A stretch of DNA of 64,000 bases from Rhizobium rhizoryzae (GCF_011046895.1 NZ_CP049251.1:105155-169154), one strand, 5' to 3'; positions 52,557-60,667 are shown, numbered from the stretch's first letter. A program made the numbers and translations. The notes: generated by a model from the sequence alone, not told the origin.

Positions 52557-53573
52557 CTAGGCGGCCTCGCGCTTACGCAACAAAAACCGCTTCAGGCTCC
52601 ATCCGGCTCCCAAGATGTAGGGTGGCCGTCCAAGAGAGTAGTGCCCGCAATTCAGCCGCAGCACGCCCACTCTGGCTCCGGCATTCTGCAGCCGCCCTAG
52701 CAGGCGTTCTGACAGGTCCGGCAAAACAACCGTGTCCCTCGATGCTAGGACGACATGAAGTTCGAGGCCTGGCCGCGCCAGCCTGTCTGCATGGTTTTCA
52801 AGATTGAGTGATGCCCACGCTCGTTGCAGCTGAGCAAGCGTAAGATGCGGCTCGAGGCTCTTCCGGATCGATCGGGTTGCGCGCCCAGTCCAAACCATTT
52901 CGGCGAGGCTTCCTGCCGTGAGGAAGAGCGACGCCCGAGAAACGGCGGTTTCATGCGCCGCGACCAGTCCGGCTATCCAGGAACCAAGACTCATCCCGAG
53001 GACGGAAACATCCCGATACCCCTCGCGCTTCAGCCAGCGGATAAGCTTGCGCCCGTCCCATACAGCCTGTCTGACGGCCTGCACCGTTCGGCCGAGATTG
53101 GCGCTGAGCATGTAATCGGCATAGAGCGAGCCCGGGCGCTTGCGCTCCAAGTGGTAAGGCATGGCGATCTCGATGACTGTGACCCCTTGCCAGGAGAGGA
53201 ACCCGGCAATCTGCCGGTTCCGACTTTCGGCGTTCCAGTGATGGAAGATCACCACCGCCTGATCGCGTTTTCCGCTCTCCGTGATCCTGGCCCACACGAT
53301 GTTGTTTTCAGCAACATCGGTTGAAACGTCCGAAGGGAACGTCAGCCAGCCATCCCGCAGCTCAAAGCTATGATCGCTCGCATCAGGCAGCTCAAAAAAG
53401 CCCGGATCAACGGCGGACTTTTCCGCGAGAACGCAAAACCCCTCTAGCGTTTCAGCCGCCCCCATGCCGGGAAATGCACGATCGGCGTCCAGAATGAAGT
53501 CCGTGATCTTCTTGGCCTCTTCGCCGCGCTGTGCGCGACCCTCGTCCCAACGATCCAGCCAATTATGAAACAT
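52557..53573 (-). CDS. rcgR: Alpha/beta hydrolase, RcgR-like
   Basis: The 338-residue hydrolase has an oxyanion region around VVIFHHWNAESRNRQIAGFL, the nucleophile elbow SVLGMSLGSWIAGLVAAHE, and a late His in LNCGHYSLGRPPYILGAGWS; the acid is probably in VLASRDTVV. No signal peptide is visible. It follows and overlaps by 11 bases a gene for a membrane protein of the type I recall as RcgA. The pair is known from rhizobial conjugative plasmids, where RcgR is annotated as a putative quorum-lactone hydrolase. The substrate is not established here. Confidence 0.72.
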   Translation of the reverse strand: MFHNWLDRWDEGRAQRGEEAKKITDFILDADRAFPGMGAAETLEGFCVLAEKSAVDPGFFELPDASDHSFELRDGWLTFPSDVSTDVAENNIVWARITESGKRDQAVVIFHHWNAESRNRQIAGFLSWQGVTVIEIAMPYHLERKRPGSLYADYMLSANLGRTVQAVRQAVWDGRKLIRWLKREGYRDVSVLGMSLGSWIAGLVAAHETAVSRASLFLTAGSLAEMVWTGRATRSIRKSLEPHLTLAQLQRAWASLNLENHADRLARPGLELHVVLASRDTVVLPDLSERLLGRLQNAGARVGVLRLNCGHYSLGRPPYILGAGWSLKRFLLRKREAA

Positions 53574-55194
53574 GGCTGTCGCCTCTTATCTCACGGGCAC
53601 GCCAAGCTGACTCAAATGCCGGATCGAATAGACCATAGGTCGCAATGAGCGCGGTAACGATCAGCAAAACAGAGAAACCATCGAACGCGTCGATCAACAT
53701 GTATGAGACGAAAAGCAAACCGATCACCGCAGACATCTTCCACAGGGGAGAACGGAGCCGCCGATCATCCCCCAAGCGGATTGCTCCATACACAAAGACG
53801 CTGCAGGTCGAAAGCACGACGAGCAAGCTGCTGTAGTGTGTGGGCATGATGTAATCGAAGGTCCTATCTCCATCGTCGTAATCTGCCAGCGCAGCCCAGA
53901 CATCGCGGACCAGCCATGTCACGAAATCCGGGCCCTGCGATGCAAGATAGGCACTTTGTGCCTTCATGCAGATGGCAGCAAGGACGACGAGCGCGGAACA
54001 TCTGAAGACCCCGCGCATGATCCGCAGACCGATTTCACTGGTGTCCGGCCAGGCTCTCTGCTCGCCAAGGAGTTCAGCTACGCGTTTAAGCTTCCATAGA
54101 TCATGGATGATCGTATGCAGCACGATCAGGCCAGCGAACAGCAGGTAGAAGCTTGTGGACATGTAGAGATAGGCAAGGGCGGTAAATACGATTGCCGCCG
54201 GCGTCGATAGGATATCCGGCCTGATGATACCGATCGTCCCCCAGCTTGGGGCAAAATCCTGCGCTTGCTCAAGCAGAGGGATAAGCTGCACGCCGATCCA
54301 TTGCACCACGCCCGCGAATAATATGCAGATCAGGAAAACTGCCCAATAGGTCTGTGAGTTGGCCTGCAAATGTATCGTCCAGGCGTCGCTGCTTCTTACA
54401 CGATCAGCCTCCGCCAGCAGCCTGAGGCGGCCATCATGCTTCCAGAAACCCAGAAGCTCGATGACGACGGCGAAAAACAGTGGAAACAGCACCATGAACA
54501 GGAAGGTCCAGTTCGGTGCCCAGAGGAAGCCAACCTGCTTCTCGATACCATCCGAGCGCACATAGGTGATGCTGTGGATCCCCAAAATGTAAGAGAGGAA
54601 TCCGAGGGCGGACGAACCGGCGAAGATCCAGGCCGGCAAGTTCAGATGTGATCCATGCGAGAAAATCGCCTCGGTCTTGACTGCCAAACCCCTTGGCCGC
54701 TCCGCTGGCATGGTTTGAAGGTCCACCGAGACGACGGGCGTTAGAGGAACCTGGTTTTTTTCTGGCGCTGACGTGTCAGGCACACGCAGGGCAGTCGCAG
54801 TCGAGCCACCGGTCTTCTTTTGATCTCGCCGCCTGGCGGTCAGGCGCGCTTGGGCCGAGCTGAGCTCATTCAGCCAATCATTCGTCGCCTCGCGATCGTC
54901 GCAACCGAAGATGCGTGCCAGCCAGCGAATGTTGGCCGGGCTGATGCCTTTGTCATTCTCCTGAAACCAGAGCTGGACGGTGCGAAGATCCACTCCGACA
55001 CGGTTGGCGTCGATCTTTGAGATGGCATCCGCCAGTAGCTCCGGCGTCCACGGGCCTTGGGGAAAACCGTCTTCACCCAAGGGGCGTCCGGCACCCGCAG
55101 CAGCCATTTTCTTGAACAGTTCCTTGAAATCGCTTCCATCCGCCGGCGGTGGAACAAAAATCTTACCGTTTTTTTCCAATGACTTACAGCCCAA
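53563..55194 (-). CDS. rcgA: Multi-pass membrane protein, RcgA-like
   Basis: The 543 residues start with a cytoplasmic part holding an HTH-like stretch (RTVQLWFQENDKGISPANI), then about eight membrane helices, such as WIFAGSSALGFLSYILG, FLFMVLFPLFFAVVIELLGF, YWAVFLICILFAGVVQWIGV and FSVLLIVTALIATYGLF. I recall this layout, followed by an alpha/beta hydrolase, as RcgA of rhizobial plasmids, required for conjugation. It may sense or transport a signal or build the mating channel. Its head resembles a regulator's DNA-binding part, which is unusual in a membrane protein. Confidence 0.7.
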   Translation of the reverse strand: MGCKSLEKNGKIFVPPPADGSDFKELFKKMAAAGAGRPLGEDGFPQGPWTPELLADAISKIDANRVGVDLRTVQLWFQENDKGISPANIRWLARIFGCDDREATNDWLNELSSAQARLTARRRDQKKTGGSTATALRVPDTSAPEKNQVPLTPVVSVDLQTMPAERPRGLAVKTEAIFSHGSHLNLPAWIFAGSSALGFLSYILGIHSITYVRSDGIEKQVGFLWAPNWTFLFMVLFPLFFAVVIELLGFWKHDGRLRLLAEADRVRSSDAWTIHLQANSQTYWAVFLICILFAGVVQWIGVQLIPLLEQAQDFAPSWGTIGIIRPDILSTPAAIVFTALAYLYMSTSFYLLFAGLIVLHTIIHDLWKLKRVAELLGEQRAWPDTSEIGLRIMRGVFRCSALVVLAAICMKAQSAYLASQGPDFVTWLVRDVWAALADYDDGDRTFDYIMPTHYSSLLVVLSTCSVFVYGAIRLGDDRRLRSPLWKMSAVIGLLFVSYMLIDAFDGFSVLLIVTALIATYGLFDPAFESAWRAREIRGDSHVS

Positions 55195-55287
55195 GATTTC
55201 GTCTTGTTTCGTATCCTATCGTGCGTTGTGGACGATTTGATGGTCTGAGACGATCCCCAATGCAACTAGATCGGTGAGGCATCCGCC

Positions 55288-55644
55288 ATGCTACTGTCGT
55301 CATCCAGTTCGCGTTCGTCCCGTGAAGTAATTGCCGCTCGATGCACCAAAACGGCTCCGGCATTGTCCACGTCCAGGAGAGTGGTAACGGAGATCGCAGC
55401 TGGTGCGACAGGAGAAAAACCCTCGCTTCATGAGCTGATCGATCAGCATTCAGCGGCTGTTCAAGGGGGAAAAAAGGCGAAGGCGAGCCGCCAGGCAATC
55501 ATCAATTATGAGCCAAAAGGCGACGGTGAAGCATATCTGAAGCTGACCTATCTGGCCGGTTATCTGATCGCGACCAGAAGCTCATTATCGATCCAAGAGC
55601 TGAAGTCGATTTCTGAGAACTCTGGCGCTCGTGGACGCCCCTGA
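55288..55644 (+). CDS. Small conserved plasmid protein, AGYLIA family, copy 2
   Basis: The frame from ATG 55288 gives 118 residues, though the first 30 or so are serine-rich and may not be translated. LTYLAGYLIATRSSLSIQEL matches the protein at 14887 (LLYVAGYLIASKGSLNPEEM), and the spacing to the end is similar. No other domain is seen. It diverges from rcgA. The true start is uncertain, with no strong ribosome site. Confidence 0.6.
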   Translation: MLLSSSSSRSSREVIAARCTKTAPALSTSRRVVTEIAAGATGEKPSLHELIDQHSAAVQGGKKAKASRQAIINYEPKGDGEAYLKLTYLAGYLIATRSSLSIQELKSISENSGARGRP

Positions 55645-55689
55645 CGTTCCGATCCCGGCCTCGCTTCAGCGGCAGCAATCGGGCGGGAG

Positions 55690-55718
55690 GGGAGCCGAGG
55701 GGAGGGGCATGGGCTCCC
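55690..55718. repeat. Purine-rich hairpin C
   Basis: GGGAGCC and GGCTCCC form a stem over GAGGGGAGGGGCAT. Its G-rich surroundings (GGGCGGGAGGGGAGCCGAGG) resemble hairpins A and B. It sits between two convergent genes. Pairing is shorter than in the other two. Confidence 0.4.
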
Positions 55719-55824
55719 TTCGGGCGGACCGCAGCCCGCTCGATGCGGCCAGGTTCGCAACTGCCAAAATGGCTACGGGGCCAGTTCTTCCGAACCAGCC
55801 CCGCAACAAAGCATCCAACAATTG

Positions 55825-56130
55825 TCAGCGTACCAATCCTAGCCGCTCGCCAAGGCTTGGCGGCGTCGGCGTTCCCGCTTCCTTTGTCATGGCGACGATG
55901 GCCTTCTGTGACAGCCCTTCGATCTCATAGCCAAAACGGCGCGCGCTCTCGATGATCGATTCTAGGCTTGGGTGCTGCTCAAGATGCGTCCCGAACCATA
56001 GGGCACATTCGTCGGTTTCCTCATCGGGAAACGCCTGCAGAAAGAAGGTGCGCAACGGCGGGTCATAGCCGATTACGGCGTTCTCGTCGGTCTCTTCGTC
56101 GGTTTTCACGGTCACGGTGTAGCGGCTCAA
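55825..56130 (-). CDS. Small acidic plasmid protein, unknown
   Basis: A good GGAGGGACACC lies before the ATG at 56130. The 101 residues are acidic: YTVTVKTDEETDENAVIGYD, FFLQAFPDEETDECALWFGT, then a helix SIIESARRFGYEIEGLSQKA. The repeated DEETDE pieces are striking. It heads a row of small minus-strand genes (55825-58349) typical of rhizobial plasmids. No family name is recognised. Confidence 0.65.
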   Translation of the reverse strand: MSRYTVTVKTDEETDENAVIGYDPPLRTFFLQAFPDEETDECALWFGTHLEQHPSLESIIESARRFGYEIEGLSQKAIVAMTKEAGTPTPPSLGERLGLVR

Positions 56131-56176
56131 TGGTGTCCCTCCTGATGTCGGGCCGCACCGAGATGCGGCCCAGGTC

Positions 56177-56413
56177 CTATTTGAACAGCGGCATTGACCG
56201 CTTGTTGGTCAGGCTGGCGCGGTCGGTCTCAAAGCGGTAGCCGTCCCAATCCTTCCACGCTTCCCAACCTGTCGCAGTGGCGCGTCCATACCAGACGCGC
56301 ACGCTGACCTTACTGTTTCCCAAGTCCTCGACAACCTCAACCGTGTGGCTCCCTCCTAAACCGGAGGGCGTGTCGAAGACCTCAACGCTTCGGCGCTGGC
56401 CGTTGCTTTTCAT
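56177..56413 (-). CDS. Small beta-rich plasmid protein, unknown
   Basis: AGGAGG before the ATG at 56413 sets 78 residues, shorter than the open frame. The sequence is beta-rich: RRSVEVFDTPSGLGGSHTVE, then SVRVWYGRATATGWEAWKDW, and YRFETDRASLTNKRSMPLFK. It is polar, without signal or membrane segment. It lies 10 bases after the 56424 gene, so the two are probably one transcript. Function unknown. Confidence 0.65.
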   Translation of the reverse strand: MKSNGQRRSVEVFDTPSGLGGSHTVEVVEDLGNSKVSVRVWYGRATATGWEAWKDWDGYRFETDRASLTNKRSMPLFK

Positions 56414-56423
56414 GCTTCGCCTC

Positions 56424-56870
56424 CTACAGCCGGAAATGGGCAACCAAGCCCTGATTGGCTCGGTGGCTTGCCAGTGCATAGGCGCACGCCTGCGCCAGAA
56501 GGTCGGGATTCGCTGTCATGCCCGACTTCGCGCGTCCCTTGATATCGGCTTTTAAGTCGTCATCGCTGGTCCCAACGTGCATGTTTCCGACAATCCAGCG
56601 CAATTGCGCATAGGGGATCTCGTCAACGCGCCGAACAGGTAGGGCCGAAATCAGGCCCTTGCGCTGACTGGCTGCCTCTCCGGCCTCACTTGCCTCCTTC
56701 TTGGTCGGGAAATAGGCTTTCACCAGTTGCCGGCGCTGCGCGTCGGCGGCGCTCATGAAAGCGTTCGAGCCGTCTTCTTGGGTGTATAGGCTCCAGTCGG
56801 CGGCACTGCCGCCGAACATGGCGTCTCCTCGGCCGGAAAACTCCATGACTGTAAAAATTTGCTCATTCAT
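56424..56870 (-). CDS. Conserved-looking plasmid protein, unknown
   Basis: The 148 residues begin MNEQIFTVMEFSGRGDAMFG, with SAADWSLYTQEDGSNAFMSA and a C-terminal helical block (LAQACAYALASHRANQGLVA). They look like a soluble alpha/beta protein. It lies between the 56899 and 56177 genes on the same strand. No family is recognised. Confidence 0.6.
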   Translation of the reverse strand: MNEQIFTVMEFSGRGDAMFGGSAADWSLYTQEDGSNAFMSAADAQRRQLVKAYFPTKKEASEAGEAASQRKGLISALPVRRVDEIPYAQLRWIVGNMHVGTSDDDLKADIKGRAKSGMTANPDLLAQACAYALASHRANQGLVAHFRL

Positions 56871-56898
56871 GTGGGGATCCTCTGTTTTCCGGGGCTGA

Positions 56899-57897
56899 TC
56901 AAGCGGCGCTGTCGCCGCTGATCGATTTCAAGACGCACTTGGCCGCATAGCGTCCGGCCTCGTTCAAGTTGCGCTGCCACGCTCCTTGCGATGGGGACCA
57001 GCGGAACCCGTGAGATTTCAGGGTGCGCCGCGTCTGTTCGTCCGGCTTGCCGGGAAACAGCAACTGAATGCGGGCCATGTCGGCATTTTCCTTGACCGTG
57101 ACGGCTCCTGCCTCCGTCTCGACGTCCTCGGCGCGGTCGCCGCGCTTCTTCATCGCAGCAAGCGAAGCGAGGCGGGTTTGCATGCGGCGCAGTTCGGCGC
57201 GGGTGTTGGTGGTGGAAAAGCCGCGTCGGTTCTGCCACGGGGCAAGGGTAACGCCACGCGATGCCCTCTCCTCGTCCATGCCGGTTTCTGCCACCACACG
57301 GGCCAGAATGTCGGCTTCGCTCGCCTGATCCTTCTCCATCCGACGAATGATGACATTCGCTCGTTTCATCCGGTCGATGGACAGCGCTAGGTCTTCGATC
57401 TGCGAGGCGATGCGCTGCATGGCGGCCGGATCGCCGGAGCGGATCGGCTCGTCATCGGTCCCGTGCGGAAACGCCTTGCGCTTCACTGCCTTTTTCACAG
57501 TCGCGATATGGGCCGAGACGTCAGCACGGCGGGCGTCTGATACTCGCATCCGCTTTTCATTGCGGGCGATGGGAAAGCGGGCAGGTTCGGTGATAAACCA
57601 GTTCATGCAACGGCCTTCCGCTGCCCAATACTTGCGGGTGATCTCGACATGACGGCGGGCAAAGGCCTCTAATTCAGCGTCCGGCAGGGGCAGTTTTGCT
57701 TGCTCCCACAGCTCCACCATGTAAGCGGCAAAGCCGTTCAGGCGCTCTGCCAGCCCTTCCAGTTCGGAAAGGGTGCGCCGCTCCGGAAAATGAGTAAGGG
57801 CATGGAAGCTATGTTCGATGTCCTTCGCCGTGATGGTCGCGGCAAAGGTTCCGGCGAGAATGGACAGGGTGCGGTCCTCGACAACAGCGATGATCAT
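56899..57897 (-). CDS. Plasmid protein of unknown function, 332 residues
   Basis: The N-terminal half contains a helical region (LERLNGFAAYMVELWEQAKL-like) and CMNWFITEPARFPIARNEKR; a charged middle (RRADVSAHIATVKKAVKRKA) follows. The C terminus has MARIQLLFPGKPDEQTRRTL, then KSHGFRWSPSQGAWQRNLNE, a motif seen in many plasmid and phage proteins and often near DUF3560-type proteins. It overlaps the next gene upstream by 4 bp. No catalytic motif is seen. Function unknown. Confidence 0.68.
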   Translation of the reverse strand: MIIAVVEDRTLSILAGTFAATITAKDIEHSFHALTHFPERRTLSELEGLAERLNGFAAYMVELWEQAKLPLPDAELEAFARRHVEITRKYWAAEGRCMNWFITEPARFPIARNEKRMRVSDARRADVSAHIATVKKAVKRKAFPHGTDDEPIRSGDPAAMQRIASQIEDLALSIDRMKRANVIIRRMEKDQASEADILARVVAETGMDEERASRGVTLAPWQNRRGFSTTNTRAELRRMQTRLASLAAMKKRGDRAEDVETEAGAVTVKENADMARIQLLFPGKPDEQTRRTLKSHGFRWSPSQGAWQRNLNEAGRYAAKCVLKSISGDSAA

Positions 57898-58349
57898 CGG
57901 ACTACCCCCGCCATGACGGTTGGGTGAGTGCGGGTGATACGGGTCTGGAACCCGATCAAGGCGCCGCCCAGAATGACCCCATTGGGGGAATGCTCGTCTG
58001 CCTTGGCAAAGACCGGATCAAGAACCGGCTTGCAGAAGTTCAGGCGGGCCGCTGCTTCCTCAATGCTGATCTGCGGCGGTAGGACATGCGCGCCGTCCAG
58101 GCTGGCAAGAACGATCTTTCCAGCCAATGGCTGCGGGTAGCCGTCAAAGACGGTGAAGGCGGTCAAGCGGTCCCGCAAACCCTCCTCATCGACAATAAGA
58201 ACGTGGTTCGTGTCGAATGGCACCACCTCGACAAGCTGGCATCCAATCAGCCCGTAGGTCTGAGAGAATGCGCTAGATGCTGCGACCTCTGCGGCTTGAA
58301 TGGTCCCAGCTTCCGGGTCCAGCAGGTAAACGGTTGCGGTTGTGGTCAT
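57894..58349 (-). CDS. DUF3846-like small protein
   Basis: The ATG at 58349 behind AAAGGGTGAGA gives 151 residues. The order TVYLLDPEAGTIQAAEV, YGLIGCQLVEVVPFDTNHVL, IVDEEGLRDRLTAFTVFDGY and PLAGKIVLASLD matches DUF3846 (small plasmid and phage proteins). The C terminus is extended by about 45 residues. It heads a four-gene minus-strand operon, with a GC-rich leader of the D/E type upstream. Confidence 0.65.
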   Translation of the reverse strand: MTTTATVYLLDPEAGTIQAAEVAASSAFSQTYGLIGCQLVEVVPFDTNHVLIVDEEGLRDRLTAFTVFDGYPQPLAGKIVLASLDGAHVLPPQISIEEAAARLNFCKPVLDPVFAKADEHSPNGVILGGALIGFQTRITRTHPTVMAGVVR

Positions 58350-59046
58350 AGTTCTCACCCTTTCTCCAATGCCGCGAAGCGGTCTTCTCGTGCCCCTCGA
58401 GGGCGGGAGCCCCGCTCCTGTTCCCGAGTTCGCGCGGAGCAGCGGGGGAGAGGGTGGCAAGGGGATAAAAACGGAGGGGGTTCGCCCGCCCGAGGCAAAG
58501 CCGAAAGGGCGTCGTGTCAGCGGCGCTCCTGCACAAAGCGCTGCCCCAAGGCTGCGCGAAGGAAGGACGGGGAGACCGTTTTTTCCCCTTGTGAGGGAGA
58601 GGGGGCAGCGCTCCTCTTTCCCTCATCAAAGAAACAGACAGGACGCCTCCGGCGGCACTGCTTTATCCTGGCCTAGGCCGGCAAACCGCTGATGCTGATT
58701 ACTGTGAAGAGCAGTAGGGGAGGGGAAAGGCCGCCCCGATACGAGGCAGGGCGGCCTCCGTAGGCACGCGACAAGAAAGGGCTAGAGACTTGCCACGACC
58801 TGACTTGATCAACAGCCAATATGGGTCGATCGGGCGAGGCTGTAAATGTTCCGAACGGATTTTGCCTGCGATGAAACTGATTTGAGGCGAAGCCGCAGCG
58901 CAACCGATCGTCACCCGAATGGGCGGAGACAGTGTCTGCTGGCTCCGTGCCGAAGGCATAGAGCGGGGTCGCAAAGCGATGCGCCAAAGCAGCTATCCAG
59001 GGTAGACTTTCGAGGCACCATCTTTAATTGTCCAGGAGGAACAACG
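58350..59046. other. Gap upstream of the DUF3846-like gene
   Basis: The left half holds leader element E (58399-58625). The right half (about 58640-59030) has no supported gene; one long minus-strand frame there lacks protein-like composition. The right end must hold the promoter of the HTH gene at 59073. Confidence 0.5.
58399..58625 (-). repeat. GC-rich leader element, copy E
   Basis: In minus orientation it begins GCGCTGCCCCCTCTCCCTCA, then CACAAGGGG and CGGTCTCCCC, and ends with GAACTCGGGAACAGGAGCGG. Both blocks match element D at 14637-14832 (about 80% in the 92-base end block). Like D it lies upstream of, and points towards, a small gene, here 50 bases from the ATG at 58349. Confidence 0.55.
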
Positions 59047-59103
59047 ATGAAATTCCAGTGTGGTTGGTGGCAATGGCAGGTTTCGGACTCGAGCAGTGGG
59101 TAA
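59047..59103 (+). CDS. Possible Trp-rich leader peptide before the HTH gene
   Basis: An AGGAGG site 7 bases before ATG 59047 introduces an 18-residue frame, MKFQCGWWQWQVSDSSSG, with three Trp in four positions. It overlaps the start of the HTH gene (ATG 59073) in another frame. It could control translation of the HTH gene, or the HTH gene may use this site by another start. Tentative. Confidence 0.35.
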   Translation: MKFQCGWWQWQVSDSSSG

Positions 59104-59591
59104 GCTATCTCGGACTTGAACGCGTTGTAGACCCAGACAAAGATCATCCGGTTTATCGCAAGCCGCTCGACGGAAAGATCATCGATCTCAGGCAACTGGA
59201 TCTGCTTGTCGCGCAAAGGCTGCGTGACCTGCGAACCGACAGACAACTTGCGCAAGCCAAAGTGGCCATGCTGCTAGGGGTGAAGGAGGCAACCTACGCC
59301 CGCTACGAAAACGCCTCATCCTTGATGACCGTCGGACGCCTGCTCCACGTTTTCGAAGTCCTGAATATCACCCCGGAAGAGTTCTTCGATCCTCTCGTCA
59401 ACGAACAGCCCTCTCACTCCAAAGCCGACTCACGCGAAGCCCTGAGAGACCAGCTGATGGAGGAAACGGGCGACCACCTGAAAAAGCTCGACGATACGAC
59501 CTTGAAGATGGTGCATGATCTTGTGCTTGCCATGGAGCCCCGGACGATCGATAAGCAGAAAGGGAATGGCGCGGCGAAAGCCGCGCCATAA
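59073..59591 (+). CDS. Xre-type HTH regulator, paralogue of the 37007 gene
   Basis: The ATG at 59073 gives 172 residues; a TTG at 59028 would add 15. The head (HPVYRKPLDGKIIDLRQLDL) and the HTH (QLAQAKVAMLLGVKEATYAR, YENASSLMTV) parallel the protein at 37007, as does the following GRLLHVFEVLNITPEEFF. It lacks the AT-hook tail of that paralogue and ends in a short basic helix. The Trp-rich frame at 59047 overlaps its start. Probably a plasmid regulator; targets unknown. Confidence 0.75.
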   Translation: MAGFGLEQWVSYLGLERVVDPDKDHPVYRKPLDGKIIDLRQLDLLVAQRLRDLRTDRQLAQAKVAMLLGVKEATYARYENASSLMTVGRLLHVFEVLNITPEEFFDPLVNEQPSHSKADSREALRDQLMEETGDHLKKLDDTTLKMVHDLVLAMEPRTIDKQKGNGAAKAAP

Positions 59592-59692
59592 CTTGCACTC
59601 AATGGGTTGGCTCTGGTTTCCACCGCGCGCCGGCCGCCATTGGCGAATAGCCGGCGCTCATGCGGCGTCCTTCCCCCCTTCTGGCGAAGGCA

Positions 59693-59896
59693 CCGCTCGG
59701 ATCGATCGGCGCCAGTCCGAGATCCGAGAAGGACAATGAAGAACATCGGAGCTTTCAGCCTAGCGCCGCTCCTCCTTCAGGGGCGGGAAAGCGGGAATTC
59801 TCGACACGGTTTTGACGGAAGAAGGGAAGCCGCAGGAGGCTTAGCATAGCGCCGCGAAGCGGAAGCCGGGACCGACTTCCCCCGCCAAAACCGTTC
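59693..59896. repeat. 204-bp dispersed repeat, copy 2
   Basis: This is the second copy of the segment at 49784-49987, in the same orientation. Here it ends 34 bases before the ATG of the 59931 gene and could serve as its upstream region. It fills most of the 59592-59930 gap; the rest shows nothing. Confidence 0.85.
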
Positions 59897-59930
59897 AGTT
59901 AGATTCGACAGTGATAGGAAAGGTGATCCC

Positions 59931-60326
59931 ATGACCAATGCTTTTGACCAGGCACTGCAAAAAGCAACCGGCGGCTACCCAGTCGATACGCTGATCGTAA
60001 CCAAAAGCGAGGATGGCGAACCCGAAGTGTCCATGTTCGTCCTCGATGCGGACAATCAGCTGCTTCACGTTTCCTATGACCCAGAGGGCGGTATCATATT
60101 CAAAACCGCTCAACAGGACGAGCTGCTATTCTCGCGCCTGCTCTTAGAGCTGATCGCAAAAATGCAGGTTCTCGCTGACCGTAAATGGAGACAGATCCAA
60201 CGCTATTGGGTAGAGGACAAGGCGACGTGGGAAGGGTTTGAGCATCTTTTGGACGCTCCGAACGCGCCGGAGGTGATTGGCTTCAACGATCCTGTCGTCA
60301 GGAAAGGCAGCGACCGGATTCAGTGA
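59931..60326 (+). CDS. Small plasmid protein of unknown function
   Basis: AAAGGTG before the ATG at 59931 supports a 131-residue protein. It has beta-strands (VDTLIVTKSEDGEPEVSMFV, LLHVSYDPEGGIIFKT), a central helix (LLFSRLLLELIAKMQVLADR) and a polar C terminus. No family is recognised. Its stop abuts the stop of a degenerate minus-strand frame from the right. The 204-bp repeat lies just upstream. Confidence 0.65.
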   Translation: MTNAFDQALQKATGGYPVDTLIVTKSEDGEPEVSMFVLDADNQLLHVSYDPEGGIIFKTAQQDELLFSRLLLELIAKMQVLADRKWRQIQRYWVEDKATWEGFEHLLDAPNAPEVIGFNDPVVRKGSDRIQ

Positions 60327-60484
60327 AGCGAAGGCGCTGGCTCCTGCAGCAGCTTCACCATCTGCCTTATAACCGTTCGCAGCTTCCTCCAGTCGCGTAG
60401 ATCGCCTTCATTCACGCGCTCCTGGACTGCGGTTAGGATCCATCCGACACAGGCGATATCGTCTGCAGCGCGATACTCGTCCGA

Positions 60485-60667
60485 TCAATGGAAGCAAGCG
60501 ATGATGCGAGGACGCGCGCCTTCCTCAGTCTTCGGAATCTTTGAGACCAGGTCCTCCGCTTCTCGATAGGCCCTTGCCACACGCTTGAGATCGTCCGGCC
60601 CGGCTTGGGTAATCATGCCGACGGTCCACCTCAGGGTATTTGAAAGGTGCTCCACTTCGTCAGTCAT
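60485..60667 (-). CDS. Small protein, probably truncated by a nonsense mutation
   Basis: GAGGAT before the ATG at 60667 gives 60 residues (MTDEVEHLSNTLRWTVGMIT, LKRVARAYREAEDLVSKI) ending in ACFH and TGA. The same frame then stays open for 54 more codons to 60321 (EYRAADDIACVGWILTAVQE, DWRKLRTVIRQMVKLLQEPA), with composition like a real protein and no start codon near its beginning. The simplest reading is a former protein of about 115 residues cut by a stop. Function unknown. Confidence 0.55.
   Translation of the reverse strand: MTDEVEHLSNTLRWTVGMITQAGPDDLKRVARAYREAEDLVSKIPKTEEGARPRIIACFH

Noticed and set aside
58673..58987. Minus-strand frame of 104 codons
   Set aside because: No ribosome site, no similarity, and it covers the likely control region of the HTH gene.
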